A stretch of DNA of 45,193 nucleotides from Flavobacteriales bacterium. Lineage in GTDB: Bacteria > Bacteroidota > Bacteroidia > Flavobacteriales_F > PHOS-HE28. Numbering within the stretch: the stretch's first letter is position 1; each line of letters opens with the position of its first letter. The position numbers were made by a program, and so were the translations under genes. A model generated the notes under the pieces. That model was not told where the DNA came from. It did no database searches and saw only the letters and a list, made by a program, of their open reading frames with translations. The stretch is from positions 1-45,193 of the forward strand of contig JAGNSU010000017.1 of assembly GCA_017987895.1 (NCBI GenBank). Direction: 5' to 3'. Below, in pieces: positions 33,765 to 41,527 of this stretch.

Positions 33765-34157
33765 ATGGAGAGGACTGATCCAAAAAGTGCACAAGGAGGC
33801 AACCTCGAGGATCGGTTGGTGGAATTGGCCGTTCAGGTCGTCCGGATGACCGAAGGGATGCCTCCCACGCCGGCAGGCCGATATTACGGCGGACAGCTAT
33901 TGCGTTCTACCGGTTCCGCGGCACTTAACTATGGAGAAGCGCAAGGAGGGGAGACGCACCGGGATTTCACGCACAAGCTGAAGTTGGTGCGCAAAGAGAT
34001 CCGCGAGTCGAACTTATGTATGCGCGTGATAGCCGGTGCTCAACTGCATCCGGACAAAGACCTTTTGACCCGGGTGGGGAATGAGGTGCGCGAACTTCTC
34101 GCCATCTTCACAGCAGCGGTGCGTACGGCGGAGAAACGAAGCGCTCGAAAGGAATGA
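33765..34157 (+). CDS. four-helix-bundle protein (TIGR02436 / 23S-IVS-protein type)
   Basis: 130 residues, all helical and strongly basic at the end (TAEKRSARKE). Motifs LEDRLVELAVQVVRM, YYGGQLLRSTGSAALNYGEAQGG and RDFTHKLKLVRKEIRESNLCMRVI match the small four-helix-bundle family. Relatives are encoded in 23S rRNA intervening sequences and include Avd, the accessory protein of diversity-generating retroelements. Those proteins form pentamers and bind nucleic acid; the role of free-standing chromosomal copies is unknown. No reverse transcriptase or rRNA is nearby. The ATG at 33765 follows a GAGAGGAG stretch; an upstream ATG at 33687 lies inside array A and would translate repeat units. The gene is bracketed by inverted heptamer arrays. 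Confidence 0.85.
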   Translation: MERTDPKSAQGGNLEDRLVELAVQVVRMTEGMPPTPAGRYYGGQLLRSTGSAALNYGEAQGGETHRDFTHKLKLVRKEIRESNLCMRVIAGAQLHPDKDLLTRVGNEVRELLAIFTAAVRTAEKRSARKE

Positions 34158-34168
34158 CGGGGCATGGT

Positions 34169-34192
34169 AAGAGCGGCTGCTCTTTCTTCAAC
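34169..34192 (+). terminator. weak terminator-like hairpin at the edge of array B
   Basis: AAGAGC / GCTCTT with loop GGCT at 34169-34184, then TCTTC. It lies 12 bases after the four-helix-bundle stop. The stem is only six pairs. Confidence 0.4.
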
Positions 34193-34228
34193 CTTTTTCC
34201 TTTAGCCCTTGCCCTTTAGCCTTCTCTA
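34187..34228 (-). repeat. heptamer array B, inverted relative to array A
   Basis: Plus-strand units TTCAACC, TTTTTCC, TTTAGCC, CTTGCCC, TTTAGCC, TTCTCTA. Read on the minus strand these are GGTTGAA, GGAAAAA, GGCTAAA, GGGCAAG, GGCTAAA, TAGAGAA, the same unit family as array A. The array ends five bases before the next start codon. Confidence 0.7.
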
Positions 34229-34232
34229 TCCA

Positions 34233-34739
34233 ATGTATCTCCCCCGCCTTCTCACCAACGCCCGTAATTCCTCTTTTTCGCGGTGGTGGCTGAACTTCCT
34301 TTTGCCATGGACCGTGCCGTTCAACCGCCCGCATGGGTTCACGGTCGTACCCCTTCCCGAAGGCGGCATCAGCGTGCGCATCCCCAACTGGCGCATCAAC
34401 CGCAACCATATCAACGGCATCCACGCTTGTGCGCTCGCCACTGCGGCGGAAATGTGTAGCGGGCTCTCGGTGCTGGAGAAGCTCGATCCCAAGAAGTACC
34501 GCTTGATCATGCGCAGCCTGCACATGGACTATCACTACCAGGCGAAGCAGGAGGCAATGGCCAAGTGCGTACCGACCGCAGCGGAGATCGCAGAACAGGT
34601 AGTGCGGCCGCTAGCGAGCAATGAAGCCGTGGACTACACCAGCACAGTGGAAGTACACGACAAGAGCGGCAACCACCTCGCCACGGGAACAGTGACTTGG
34701 CAGGTAAAGGAGTGGGGCAAAGTGCGGACGAAGGTTTAG
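34233..34739 (+). CDS. DUF4442-type hotdog-fold protein
   Basis: 168 residues, cytosolic. N-terminal helices (WWLNFLLPWTVPFNRP) precede a hotdog-like core (NWRINRNHINGIHACALATAAEMCSGLSVL), and later strands show paired beta character (YTSTVEVHDKSGNHLATGTVTWQV). This pattern, with the NHINGIHACA-type segment at the start of the central helix, fits the DUF4442 thioesterase-like family. A thioesterase activity on an acyl-CoA or similar substrate is an inference from the fold. The start is ATG at 34233, immediately behind array B. Confidence 0.75.
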   Translation: MYLPRLLTNARNSSFSRWWLNFLLPWTVPFNRPHGFTVVPLPEGGISVRIPNWRINRNHINGIHACALATAAEMCSGLSVLEKLDPKKYRLIMRSLHMDYHYQAKQEAMAKCVPTAAEIAEQVVRPLASNEAVDYTSTVEVHDKSGNHLATGTVTWQVKEWGKVRTKV

Positions 34740-34746
34740 ATCTGTC

Positions 34747-35412
34747 TCACTTGCTTATCGCGCGCTTCACAATACGGCTTAACACCATCGCCAACACCGC
34801 ACCGCTGAAAGCCAGCCCCATGTCCTTCTGGGCGTCCCAGACATCGCCCTGCGAGCCGAGATAGGCCACTCCTTCCGCAGGAAAGAAGACATCGGCCACC
34901 GCCCATTCGATCAGCTCATAGGCCGCGCTGAAGCTCATGGTGATCTCCACGGGCAGTACCTAGCACACCCAGTTGGGCCAGTGGAAGTGGCTTTTGAAAT
35001 AATCGCGCATGGGGTAGGCCAGCAGCAGCGCGAAGCTGAAGTGTACGATCCGATCGTAGTGGTTCCTTTCTCCCTGGAACACGTCCTGCAACCAATAGCC
35101 GATCGGGTTCTCGGCATAGGTATACATGGCCCCATAGACGTGCAGCAGGATGTACACGAACATGAGCGTGTAGCTCAGGTCGCTGAACCGGAAGCGACGG
35201 TGGGAAAGGACGAGGCCACCGATGAAGAACGTGGTCAGCGTGCTCTCCGTGAACCAGTTGGTGCGGTCCGTGGTGCCGATGAAGGTCCACGCCCAGAAGA
35301 GCAGGAACACGCCGAGGAAAACCATCAGAAGCGTGTTCGAAGCGAAAGGAACGCGCGCCGGGGAAGAAGCAGTGGTGAACGGCATGCCCGCAAAATAGGA
35401 GGGGCTGCTCAC
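34747..35412 (-). pseudogene. DUF2238 (YjdF-type) membrane protein interrupted by an in-frame amber codon
   Basis: Two open stretches in the same frame are separated by one TAG at 34960-34962 (reading NWVC-stop-VLPVEITMSF). Upstream of it are about 150 residues with membrane helices (TLLMVFLGVFLLFWAWTFI, TLTTFFIGGLVLS, LMFVYILLHVYGAMYTY) and RIVHFSFALLLAYPMRDYF. Downstream are 70 residues with MSFSAAYELIEW and GSQGDVWDAQKDMGLAF. Together they form one complete DUF2238 protein of the usual length of about 200 residues. The start is GTG at 35412, overlapping the upstream stop as GTGA, or ATG at 35385. Either a recent nonsense mutation, a sequencing error or readthrough. The function of the family is unknown. 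Confidence 0.8.
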
Positions 35413-36107
35413 TTCTCGTCGAAGTAGTCCTCCTCCTCATCTTCCTTCTCTTCTTCCTCCGGCTTGGGCCGGAAGCGGAAGGTGACGTGCAGGCCGAAGA
35501 GCAGGTTCTGCCTACGGATCACGGGATCGAACGGCGTCACACTGTTCTCGCCGCGCAGCTCCATTTCAAGGGGCCCTTTCTCGAAACCCAGCCCAAGGCA
35601 TACGCTGAACTGCGTGCGGCGCAGGTTCTCCTCGCTGATGGGTCGATCGATGAGTTCCTGGCCGTCCTGCGTGATCCTTTCCGTGCCGCGGATCAGATAG
35701 CCCGGGATGATCCCGCCGCCGAGGAAGAGACCTTGCGGGTTCTTGTTCACGGAGATCTTCAGCACGATGGGCACCTCCACATAGTGCAGGGTGGTGCGCG
35801 TGGTCTGGCGGTATTGTGCGGCTTGTACAAAGCTGCCCTTGCCCACGTACATCGGCTCCAGCATCAGGCTCATTTGATCGGACATGATCATATCGAAGCT
35901 GTAGCCCGCGATCAGGCCGAACTTGGGCAGCCCGGTCCACCGGAAGAACTGGCCCGCATTGATCGTGGCCATGCCCACCCCGACTCGGGGCCCATGCGCG
36001 ATCTGGCCCTGCATTGCGCATGGAAGTAATGTGGTCACAAATACCAGTGAGTGGAGGTAACGCACGGCGCGAAGATGCGGAACGACGCTGACGGCCCCGA
36101 AGAGCAT
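35409..36107 (-). CDS. outer membrane beta-barrel protein (PorT-like family)
   Basis: Up to 232 residues. A signal peptide (YLHSLVFVTTLLPCAMQGQ) suggests that translation may begin at the GTG at 36065 rather than the ATG at 36107. The mature part alternates in barrel-like strands (PRVGVGMATINAGQFF, FGLIAGYSFDMIMSDQMSL, HYVEVPIVLKISV, GLFLGGGIIPGYLI) typical of the PorT/OmpW-like outer_membrane_beta-brl_2 group. It ends in an extraordinarily acidic tail (PKPEEEEKEDEEEDYFDEK), unusual for a barrel, whose last strand normally closes the protein. Translationally coupled to the split DUF2238 gene. Confidence 0.75.
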   Translation of the reverse strand: MLFGAVSVVPHLRAVRYLHSLVFVTTLLPCAMQGQIAHGPRVGVGMATINAGQFFRWTGLPKFGLIAGYSFDMIMSDQMSLMLEPMYVGKGSFVQAAQYRQTTRTTLHYVEVPIVLKISVNKNPQGLFLGGGIIPGYLIRGTERITQDGQELIDRPISEENLRRTQFSVCLGLGFEKGPLEMELRGENSVTPFDPVIRRQNLLFGLHVTFRFRPKPEEEEKEDEEEDYFDEK

Positions 36108-36116
36108 AGTATCATC

Positions 36117-36168
36117 ATTCGTCGAAAGTCAATAGACATTCATCGAAGAAATATGATAATTCGTCTTG
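36117..36168. promoter_or_regulatory. three palindromic operator-like sites at exact 21-base spacing
   Basis: ATTCGTCGAA (36117-36126), ATTCATCGAA (36138-36147) and ATTCGTCTTG (36159-36168) repeat every 21 bases, two helical turns. The core TTCGTCGAA is a palindrome around one base. The tract is markedly A/T-rich compared with its surroundings and lies between the divergent barrel gene and the small ORF at 36220, suggesting cooperative regulator binding. Confidence 0.45.
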
Positions 36169-36219
36169 ACATCGGAAGCGGCCCGACGCCACTTTTGCGT
36201 CGCTTCAAAAGGAAACACC

Positions 36220-36390
36220 ATGTGGCCTGTACAAACCCTTACCCTCTTGCTCTGCCTTACGGACGAAGAACAGCTCTTCGCCCAGGCCGTGCGGGAGCCA
36301 CAGCCCGTGGTGATCGAAGCGACGAAGCCGGTGGAGGAAGAGCAGGAGCGCACCATCGCCCCCTTCGAGGAGCAAGTTGCGGAAGGCTGA
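36220..36390 (+). CDS. small hypothetical protein, 56 residues
   Basis: Starts MWPVQTLTLLLCL with a hydrophobic N-terminus, then an acidic, Pro/Glu-rich stretch (REPQPVVIEATKPVEEEQERT). An AAAGGAAA sequence lies nine bases before the ATG, and a -7-like CACTTTTG occurs at 36190-36197. I do not recognise it. It could be a genuine small secreted or membrane-associated peptide, or a chance frame; the ribosome-binding-site-like sequence favours the former. Confidence 0.4.
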   Translation: MWPVQTLTLLLCLTDEEQLFAQAVREPQPVVIEATKPVEEEQERTIAPFEEQVAEG

Positions 36391-36404
36391 TCCCTTCGCG
36401 CCGC

Positions 36405-36412
36405 TACTTTCG
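36405..36412 (+). promoter_or_regulatory. candidate -7 element before the beta-helix gene
   Basis: TACTTTCG fits TAnnTTCG and would give a leader of about 24 bases to the ATG at 36440. The leader can form a hairpin (GGGATCGC near 36414-36421 with GCGATCC near 36428-36435). Confidence 0.35.
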
Positions 36413-36439
36413 CGGGATCGCAACAAGCGCGATCCACGC

Positions 36440-37672
36440 ATGAAATACTTCGTCGCCCTCGCATCCCTCGTTCTCACCTTTCCAGCCCTCGCCACGGACC
36501 GTATCGTGGAGGAATTCGGGCAGCCACCCGCCTACGCCAGCATCAATGCCGCCGTCACTGCTGCGGTGGATGGCGACCGGATCATCGTAAAGAACCGGGC
36601 GGGCAATATCCCCTGGATCGAGGATGTCACCGTGGGCAAGAACCTGCAGTTCCTCAGCTATTCGAACGACGACTTCTTCTACGTGCAGGGCACCTACACC
36701 ATTCCCGGAGCCACGGGGCGCGAGGTGACCATCATCAGCATGCGCAACACGGCCGGTGGCATCAGTGGGCCCGGTGGCGGCACCACACGCGGCACGCGGA
36801 TCCGGATCCTGGACAGCTATTTCGTGAACGGATCCATCGCGTGTTCCTCCAACGCCAACACCACCGATGTGGTAGGGTGTACGCTCGTGAACGGCACGAT
36901 CGCCATCGCATACGGCAATGTGGTCGGTTGCGATGTGGATGGATCATTGATCACCGACGAAACCATCAACGTGACGGGCAATACGGCCGCAGGGGCGTTG
37001 GACACGTGTGCCATTATCGGTAACCGGGTGAAAGGCCGCGTGAGCTACGAGGCCATCCGGTTCAGCGGGGACAATCAGATCGTGCACATCCGCAACAACT
37101 ATGTGCAACACGGCTGGATGGGCATACAGATCGAACAAGGCCATATAGGCGGTACGCAGAACCTGGTTTGGAACAACACGGTGGTGGCCTATACCGGTCA
37201 GTTCACCACCTACGGGATCGATGTGGCGAACACCAATGCGGGCAGCGTGTGGGAGTTGATGAACAACGTGGTGACCACCACCTGGAGCGGCGACAATCGG
37301 GGCATCAACAAGGACAGCGGGAACAACGGCCAGGTGAACGTCTACTTCAACCATGTGGTATCCGGCATGACGTACCCGATCTCCCCAGGGTTCACCTTCG
37401 AGTCCAACAACACCATCAACCAGCCCATCACACTGAACGTGGATGGCACCTTCAGCAATGCACCCGCCTGCGTGGATGGTGGCAACCCCGCTGTGGTGCT
37501 GAGCGATCTGGACCTTAGTACCGGCGATGCGGGCGCCTATGGTGGCAGCTATACCCAGACCAACTTCCATCCGTTGCACACCGGTGCGGCGCGGGTCCAT
37601 CTCACCGGCCATCCGTTCAATGTGCGCAGTGGTTCCACGCTGCGTGTGAAGGCGACCGCCTTCGATCGTTGA
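36440..37672 (+). CDS. secreted right-handed beta-helix protein
   Basis: 410 residues. A signal peptide (YFVALASLVLTFPALA) is followed by AYASINAAVTAAVDGDRIIVKN, the usual entry into pectate-lyase-like parallel beta-helices. Repeating Asn/Thr/Val-rich rungs follow to about residue 380 (TTDVVGCTLVNGTIAIAYGN, HIRNNYVQHGWMGIQI, WNNTVVAYTG). A closing segment (GGNPAVVLSDLDLSTGDAGAY) is common at the end of such folds. There is no sorting domain, so it may be periplasmic or secreted by another path. Starts at MKYFVAL. The next gene begins 12 bases after its stop, so they are probably co-transcribed. Confidence 0.8.
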   Translation: MKYFVALASLVLTFPALATDRIVEEFGQPPAYASINAAVTAAVDGDRIIVKNRAGNIPWIEDVTVGKNLQFLSYSNDDFFYVQGTYTIPGATGREVTIISMRNTAGGISGPGGGTTRGTRIRILDSYFVNGSIACSSNANTTDVVGCTLVNGTIAIAYGNVVGCDVDGSLITDETINVTGNTAAGALDTCAIIGNRVKGRVSYEAIRFSGDNQIVHIRNNYVQHGWMGIQIEQGHIGGTQNLVWNNTVVAYTGQFTTYGIDVANTNAGSVWELMNNVVTTTWSGDNRGINKDSGNNGQVNVYFNHVVSGMTYPISPGFTFESNNTINQPITLNVDGTFSNAPACVDGGNPAVVLSDLDLSTGDAGAYGGSYTQTNFHPLHTGAARVHLTGHPFNVRSGSTLRVKATAFDR

Positions 37673-37683
37673 TCCGCCGCACC

Positions 37684-38745
37684 ATGCACATGCGCGCGGT
37701 CCTTTTCGCCGGTGCCGTCCTGTGGGGCGCCATCGGCCACGCCCAATTGGGCGTCACGTCAGCGGAGTATTTCTGGGATACCGACCCAGGCGTTGGCAAC
37801 GGCTCACCGCTCGTGGCGGTGGACGGCACGTTCGGCCAAGTGGTGGAACAAGTGCTGGTGCAAACGGCCACACTGCCAGCACCGGGCTTGCACGAACTCA
37901 GCATCCGCATCCTGGACGAGGATGGGGGATGGGGCCCCGTGTTCAGCACGGTACTCGAAATTCTGCAAGGGAGCGTGAGCTTCCCGGACATCCACGTGGC
38001 CGAGGGCGAGTACTTCTGGGATGCGGATCCAGGAGAAGGGAACGGCTCGCCATTGCTGGCCTTTGATGGGAACTATGAAGAGGCCTTGGAGGCCGTGGGT
38101 GCGGACATCGGCAACTTGCCTACGCCCGGTCTTCATGTGCTGTACATGCGCGTGCGGGACGTGGATGCCAACTGGAGCGGAGCTTTCCAAGTAGTGGTGG
38201 AAGTGCTACAAGGGGCCGTGAGTTTTCCGGATATCCATGTGGGCGCCGCGGAATACTGGGTGGATACCGATCCCGGGGCGGGCGCTGGAACGCCTATGCT
38301 CGCTTCGGATGGCAACTTCGATCAGACCTTCGAGGCCATAAAGGGCGGCGGTATCCCTGTTCCCGTGGACAACGGTGTGCATGTGTTATGGATGCGCGCC
38401 CAGGACGATGACGGCGGATGGGGCCCGGCGTTCGGGGTAGTGGTGAACATCGATACCACGATCACCGGAACGGTGGAAGTGCCCGAGACGGAAACCACGG
38501 ATCCAGGTTTCCACATCACGCCGAATCCAACGGACGCATCTTCTGGGTTCGTCATCGAGCAGCAGGGTGAGGCGCGATCGATCGGTGTGAGGGTGTTGGA
38601 CATGCAGGGACGTGTGGTCCTGGACAAGCACTATCCATCCGCCGTGCTGATCCATATCGCTACCGAAGGATGGGCCTCGGGTATCTACCCGGTCGGTGTT
38701 GAACGCAACGGCGTTCTGGAATGGCGACCGATCGTCGTTCGTTGA
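37684..38745 (+). CDS. secreted triple-repeat protein with type A T9SS sorting domain
   Basis: 353 residues. The signal peptide ends at AIGHAQ. Three copies of a module of about 81 residues follow at about 27-105, 107-187 and 189-255. Each opens with EYxWDTDPGxGxGxPxxxxDG and closes with G(L/V)HxLxxRxxDxxxxWxxxF, linked by (L)QGxVSFPDIHV. Residues about 270-353 are a type A sorting domain (ITPNPTDASSGFVI, VRVLDMQGRVVL, GIYPVGV). It should be exported by the type IX system and cleaved at the surface. The repeat is not one I can name; its Asp/Gly-rich loops might bind calcium. Confidence 0.8.
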   Translation: MHMRAVLFAGAVLWGAIGHAQLGVTSAEYFWDTDPGVGNGSPLVAVDGTFGQVVEQVLVQTATLPAPGLHELSIRILDEDGGWGPVFSTVLEILQGSVSFPDIHVAEGEYFWDADPGEGNGSPLLAFDGNYEEALEAVGADIGNLPTPGLHVLYMRVRDVDANWSGAFQVVVEVLQGAVSFPDIHVGAAEYWVDTDPGAGAGTPMLASDGNFDQTFEAIKGGGIPVPVDNGVHVLWMRAQDDDGGWGPAFGVVVNIDTTITGTVEVPETETTDPGFHITPNPTDASSGFVIEQQGEARSIGVRVLDMQGRVVLDKHYPSAVLIHIATEGWASGIYPVGVERNGVLEWRPIVVR

Positions 38746-38761
38746 TACAACGCATCGTACG

Positions 38762-40501
38762 ATGAGGCTGTGGAAGATCCAAGGGGGCGCGTTCGCCATC
38801 GCCTGCTCTCTTTGGAGCACTATCGCTGCCGCCCAGGCCTGGACCTTTCAAGGCGACACCACGCCGACGTGGGAACAGGTGATCGCCCGTTACCGCACCT
38901 TGGACGAGCATCACCGGGGCGCCAAACTTTTCGAGATCGGCAAGGACGATGGCGGCTCGCCGATCCATCTTTTCGTGATCTCCGATGGCGGCGTGTTCGG
39001 CCCCGACAGCTTGAAGGCACGCGGCAAACGCGTGCTCTTCATCAATAACGGCATCCATCCCGGCGAGCCGGACGGCATCGATGCGAGTTTGCTGCTGGCC
39101 CAGGCGCTCTTGGAGAGCGACCAATTGATGGGCCTCACCGTGAACACGGTGGTTTGCATCGTTCCCATTTACAACGTGAGCGGTGCCTTGGTGCGCGATA
39201 CCACCTTCCGCGTGGACCAGAACGGTCCGCATGTGCATGGACAGCGGGCGAACGCGCGCAACCTCGATCTCAATCGCGACCTCGTGAAGGTCGATTCACG
39301 CAACACGCAGACCTTGTTACAAGTACTTCGGCGCTGGGACCCGGACATCTTCATCGATACGCATGTGAGCAATGGGGCAGACCATCAATATGTGATGGAA
39401 TTGCTCACCACCCACCCGGCGAAGTTGGATCCGGAGGTGGCGGCATACTTGGACGGGACCCTGGTGCCTGGCCTTTACAAGTGGATGGACCGCAAGAAGA
39501 TCGCGATGTGCCCGTACTTCGAAACAGTAGAGCGAACACCCGAGCAAGGCCTCGTGGTCTTCTTCGATACGCCACGCTACACCACGGGCTACACCGCGCT
39601 CTTCAACACCATCGGTCTGATGGCCGAGAGCCACATGCTGAAGCCCTATGCCGATCGAGTGAACGCCACTTTCCAACTCATGCTCGGTACGCTGGCGGTG
39701 ATGGACGAGCACGGTCAAGAGTTGAAGGAGATCCGAGACCGAGCGAAGACCCGCACCACACAATTGAAAGAGCTTCCGCTGCGCTGGACCTTGGACACCA
39801 CAAAGGTGGAACGTCTACCGTTCAAGGGCTACCGCGCGGAGCAGCGCCCGAGCGCGGTTACAGGGCTTTCTCGTCTGTACTATGATCGCACCCGTCCTGT
39901 TGATCTGGAGGTGCCCTGGATGGACAGCTACACGCCGGGCACCACGCGGACCAAGCCGAATGCGTACTTGATCCCCCAAGCATGGCGGGAAGTTTCGCAG
40001 CGCCTGGCATTGAACGGCATCACGTTCCAGCGCGTGGAACGCGATACGCTGCTGGAGGTGGAAGTGTATCGCATCGGGACGATGACCACCGTGCGCGAGC
40101 CGTTCGAAGGCCGTTACCTGCATCGGGAGGTAACGGTGCGGGTGGAACTTGCATCCGTCACCGCCAGGGCAGGGGATCTACTCGTTCCGATGGATCGCGC
40201 TACGGATCGGTTCGTGATGGAGGTGTTGGAACCGGAAGCCCCGGACAGCTACTTCGCTTGGGGCTTCTTCGATAGTGTGCTCCAGCAGAAGGAGTGGTTC
40301 AGCGATTACGTGTTCGAGGACGTCGCTACGGACCTGCTCGCGAATGATCCCGCCTTGAAGGCCGAACTCGAGGCGAAGCGTGCCGCCGATCCGGAATTCG
40401 CGAAGGACGCATGGGCACAGCTCGCGTTCGTCTTCGAGCGATCTCCCTATATGGAACGTGGCTATCGTCGTTATCCAGTGTGCCGCGTGGTCGGGAATTG
40501 A
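38762..40501 (+). CDS. M14-family zinc carboxypeptidase
   Basis: 579 residues, exported (signal peptide to about AAAQA). Zinc ligands His99 and Glu102 in NNGIHPGEPDG and His201 in DTHVSNGADHQY; ARNLDLNRD (165-173) is the carboxylate-binding segment of M14 peptidases. The long C-terminal half (about 330-579) is not part of the catalytic core and looks like an accessory beta-rich domain with LVPMDRATDRFVMEVLEP, which is found in this Bacteroidota M14 subgroup. Probable role: trimming of peptides in the periplasm or outside the cell. The start follows the previous stop by 16 bases. Confidence 0.88.
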   Translation: MRLWKIQGGAFAIACSLWSTIAAAQAWTFQGDTTPTWEQVIARYRTLDEHHRGAKLFEIGKDDGGSPIHLFVISDGGVFGPDSLKARGKRVLFINNGIHPGEPDGIDASLLLAQALLESDQLMGLTVNTVVCIVPIYNVSGALVRDTTFRVDQNGPHVHGQRANARNLDLNRDLVKVDSRNTQTLLQVLRRWDPDIFIDTHVSNGADHQYVMELLTTHPAKLDPEVAAYLDGTLVPGLYKWMDRKKIAMCPYFETVERTPEQGLVVFFDTPRYTTGYTALFNTIGLMAESHMLKPYADRVNATFQLMLGTLAVMDEHGQELKEIRDRAKTRTTQLKELPLRWTLDTTKVERLPFKGYRAEQRPSAVTGLSRLYYDRTRPVDLEVPWMDSYTPGTTRTKPNAYLIPQAWREVSQRLALNGITFQRVERDTLLEVEVYRIGTMTTVREPFEGRYLHREVTVRVELASVTARAGDLLVPMDRATDRFVMEVLEPEAPDSYFAWGFFDSVLQQKEWFSDYVFEDVATDLLANDPALKAELEAKRAADPEFAKDAWAQLAFVFERSPYMERGYRRYPVCRVVGN

Positions 40502-40512
40502 CGGAGCGCGCC

Positions 40513-40520
40513 GACCTTCG
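40513..40520 (+). promoter_or_regulatory. weak -7-like element before the potassium channel gene
   Basis: GACCTTCG resembles TAnnTTCG with G for T at its first position, giving a leader of about 14 bases to 40538. Confidence 0.2.
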
Positions 40521-40537
40521 CACTTCCATTCAACCGT

Positions 40538-41512
40538 ATGAAGGCTACCCTTCCCTCCATGCCGTTCAAGATCCGCGCGGAACGCACCGAGGATCCGGGC
40601 ATTGGCACCAACTTCGAGCGACCGCTCGATCGCTTGGTGGCCCACGACGGAAACTTCCGGGTGGACCGGATAGGCCGGGCGAGCGGTCTTCGCGAAGGGT
40701 TCGTGGCGTTGGCCACCATGCCCGTGGGGCGGCTGGTGCTCACGTTCGTGCTGGGTTACCTGGGCATGAACCTGATCTTCGGGTCGCTCTACATGCTGAT
40801 CGGCGTGGAGTATTTGGGCAATGCGGATCTGAACTCGTGGAGTACGAAGTGGATGAGCGCCATTGGCATGAGCGTGCAAACGCTCACCACCGTGGGCTAC
40901 GGATCATTGTACCCGAACAGCCCGGCCACTTGGTTGCTGGCGGCGGTGGAAGGCGTCTTCGGGATCCTTGGCTTCTCGTTGATCAGCGCGGTGATCTACG
41001 CCCGGTTCGCGCGGCCCACCGCACGCATCGCCTATAGCGCCAAGGCGCTCATCGCACCGTTCAAAGAAGGATGGAGCCTGCAGATGCGCATGGCCAACCG
41101 GCGTACCACATTGCTGATGGAGATGGAAGCACGCCTCATGCTCGTGATGGCCGATGTGGACGAGCAGGGCGAACGGCTGAACTACTACAACCTGAAACTG
41201 CAGTTGGACAAGGTGAGCTTCATGCCCTTGAGCTGGACACTGGTGCATCCGATCGGACCAGAGAGCCCCCTGGCAGGTGTGGGCTATGAGGACCTGGTGC
41301 AGCGCCGGGCGGAAGTGATCCTTGTCCTCAAAGGCATTGATGAAGGATACATGCAACAGGTGATCACTCGCCGGTCGTTCCGGTTCGATGAGATCGTGTG
41401 GGGCGGCCGCTATGTGCGCGCCTTCAGCGCCCGGAACGGCAGCATGCGCCTGGACCTCAACAAACTCAGTGATTTCACCCCGGTGCCAGCCCCGGAACGC
41501 TTGCCGTCCTAG
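40538..41512 (+). CDS. inward-rectifier-type potassium channel (KirBac family)
   Basis: 324 residues. Two membrane helices (about 65-90 and 130-158) flank a pore loop with the potassium selectivity filter TTVGYG (117-122). An amphipathic slide helix precedes the first helix. The C-terminal cytosolic part (about 160-315) is the Kir immunoglobulin-like domain (RMANRRTTLLMEMEARLML, LSWTLVHPIGPESPL, RSFRFDEIVWGGRYV). Length and order match KirBac channels, which form tetramers. MPFKIRAERTED at 40559 is an alternative start. No regulator or accessory gene accompanies it. Confidence 0.93.
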   Translation: MKATLPSMPFKIRAERTEDPGIGTNFERPLDRLVAHDGNFRVDRIGRASGLREGFVALATMPVGRLVLTFVLGYLGMNLIFGSLYMLIGVEYLGNADLNSWSTKWMSAIGMSVQTLTTVGYGSLYPNSPATWLLAAVEGVFGILGFSLISAVIYARFARPTARIAYSAKALIAPFKEGWSLQMRMANRRTTLLMEMEARLMLVMADVDEQGERLNYYNLKLQLDKVSFMPLSWTLVHPIGPESPLAGVGYEDLVQRRAEVILVLKGIDEGYMQQVITRRSFRFDEIVWGGRYVRAFSARNGSMRLDLNKLSDFTPVPAPERLPS

Positions 41513-41527
41513 CAGCCGTGGCAGGCC

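Noticed and set aside
33263..34157. A toxin-antitoxin or defence pair made of the MazG-like and four-helix-bundle genes
   Set aside because: The MazG-like protein is a housekeeping-type pyrophosphohydrolase with its own promoter candidate, and the array separates the two genes. Nothing else suggests a defence locus.
33765..34157. A diversity-generating retroelement, because Avd is a four-helix-bundle relative
   Set aside because: No reverse transcriptase, template repeat or variable-repeat target is found in the window.
33671..34228. CRISPR interpretation of the short arrays
   Set aside because: Units are 6-8 bases, directly adjacent and without spacers. No cas gene is in the window.
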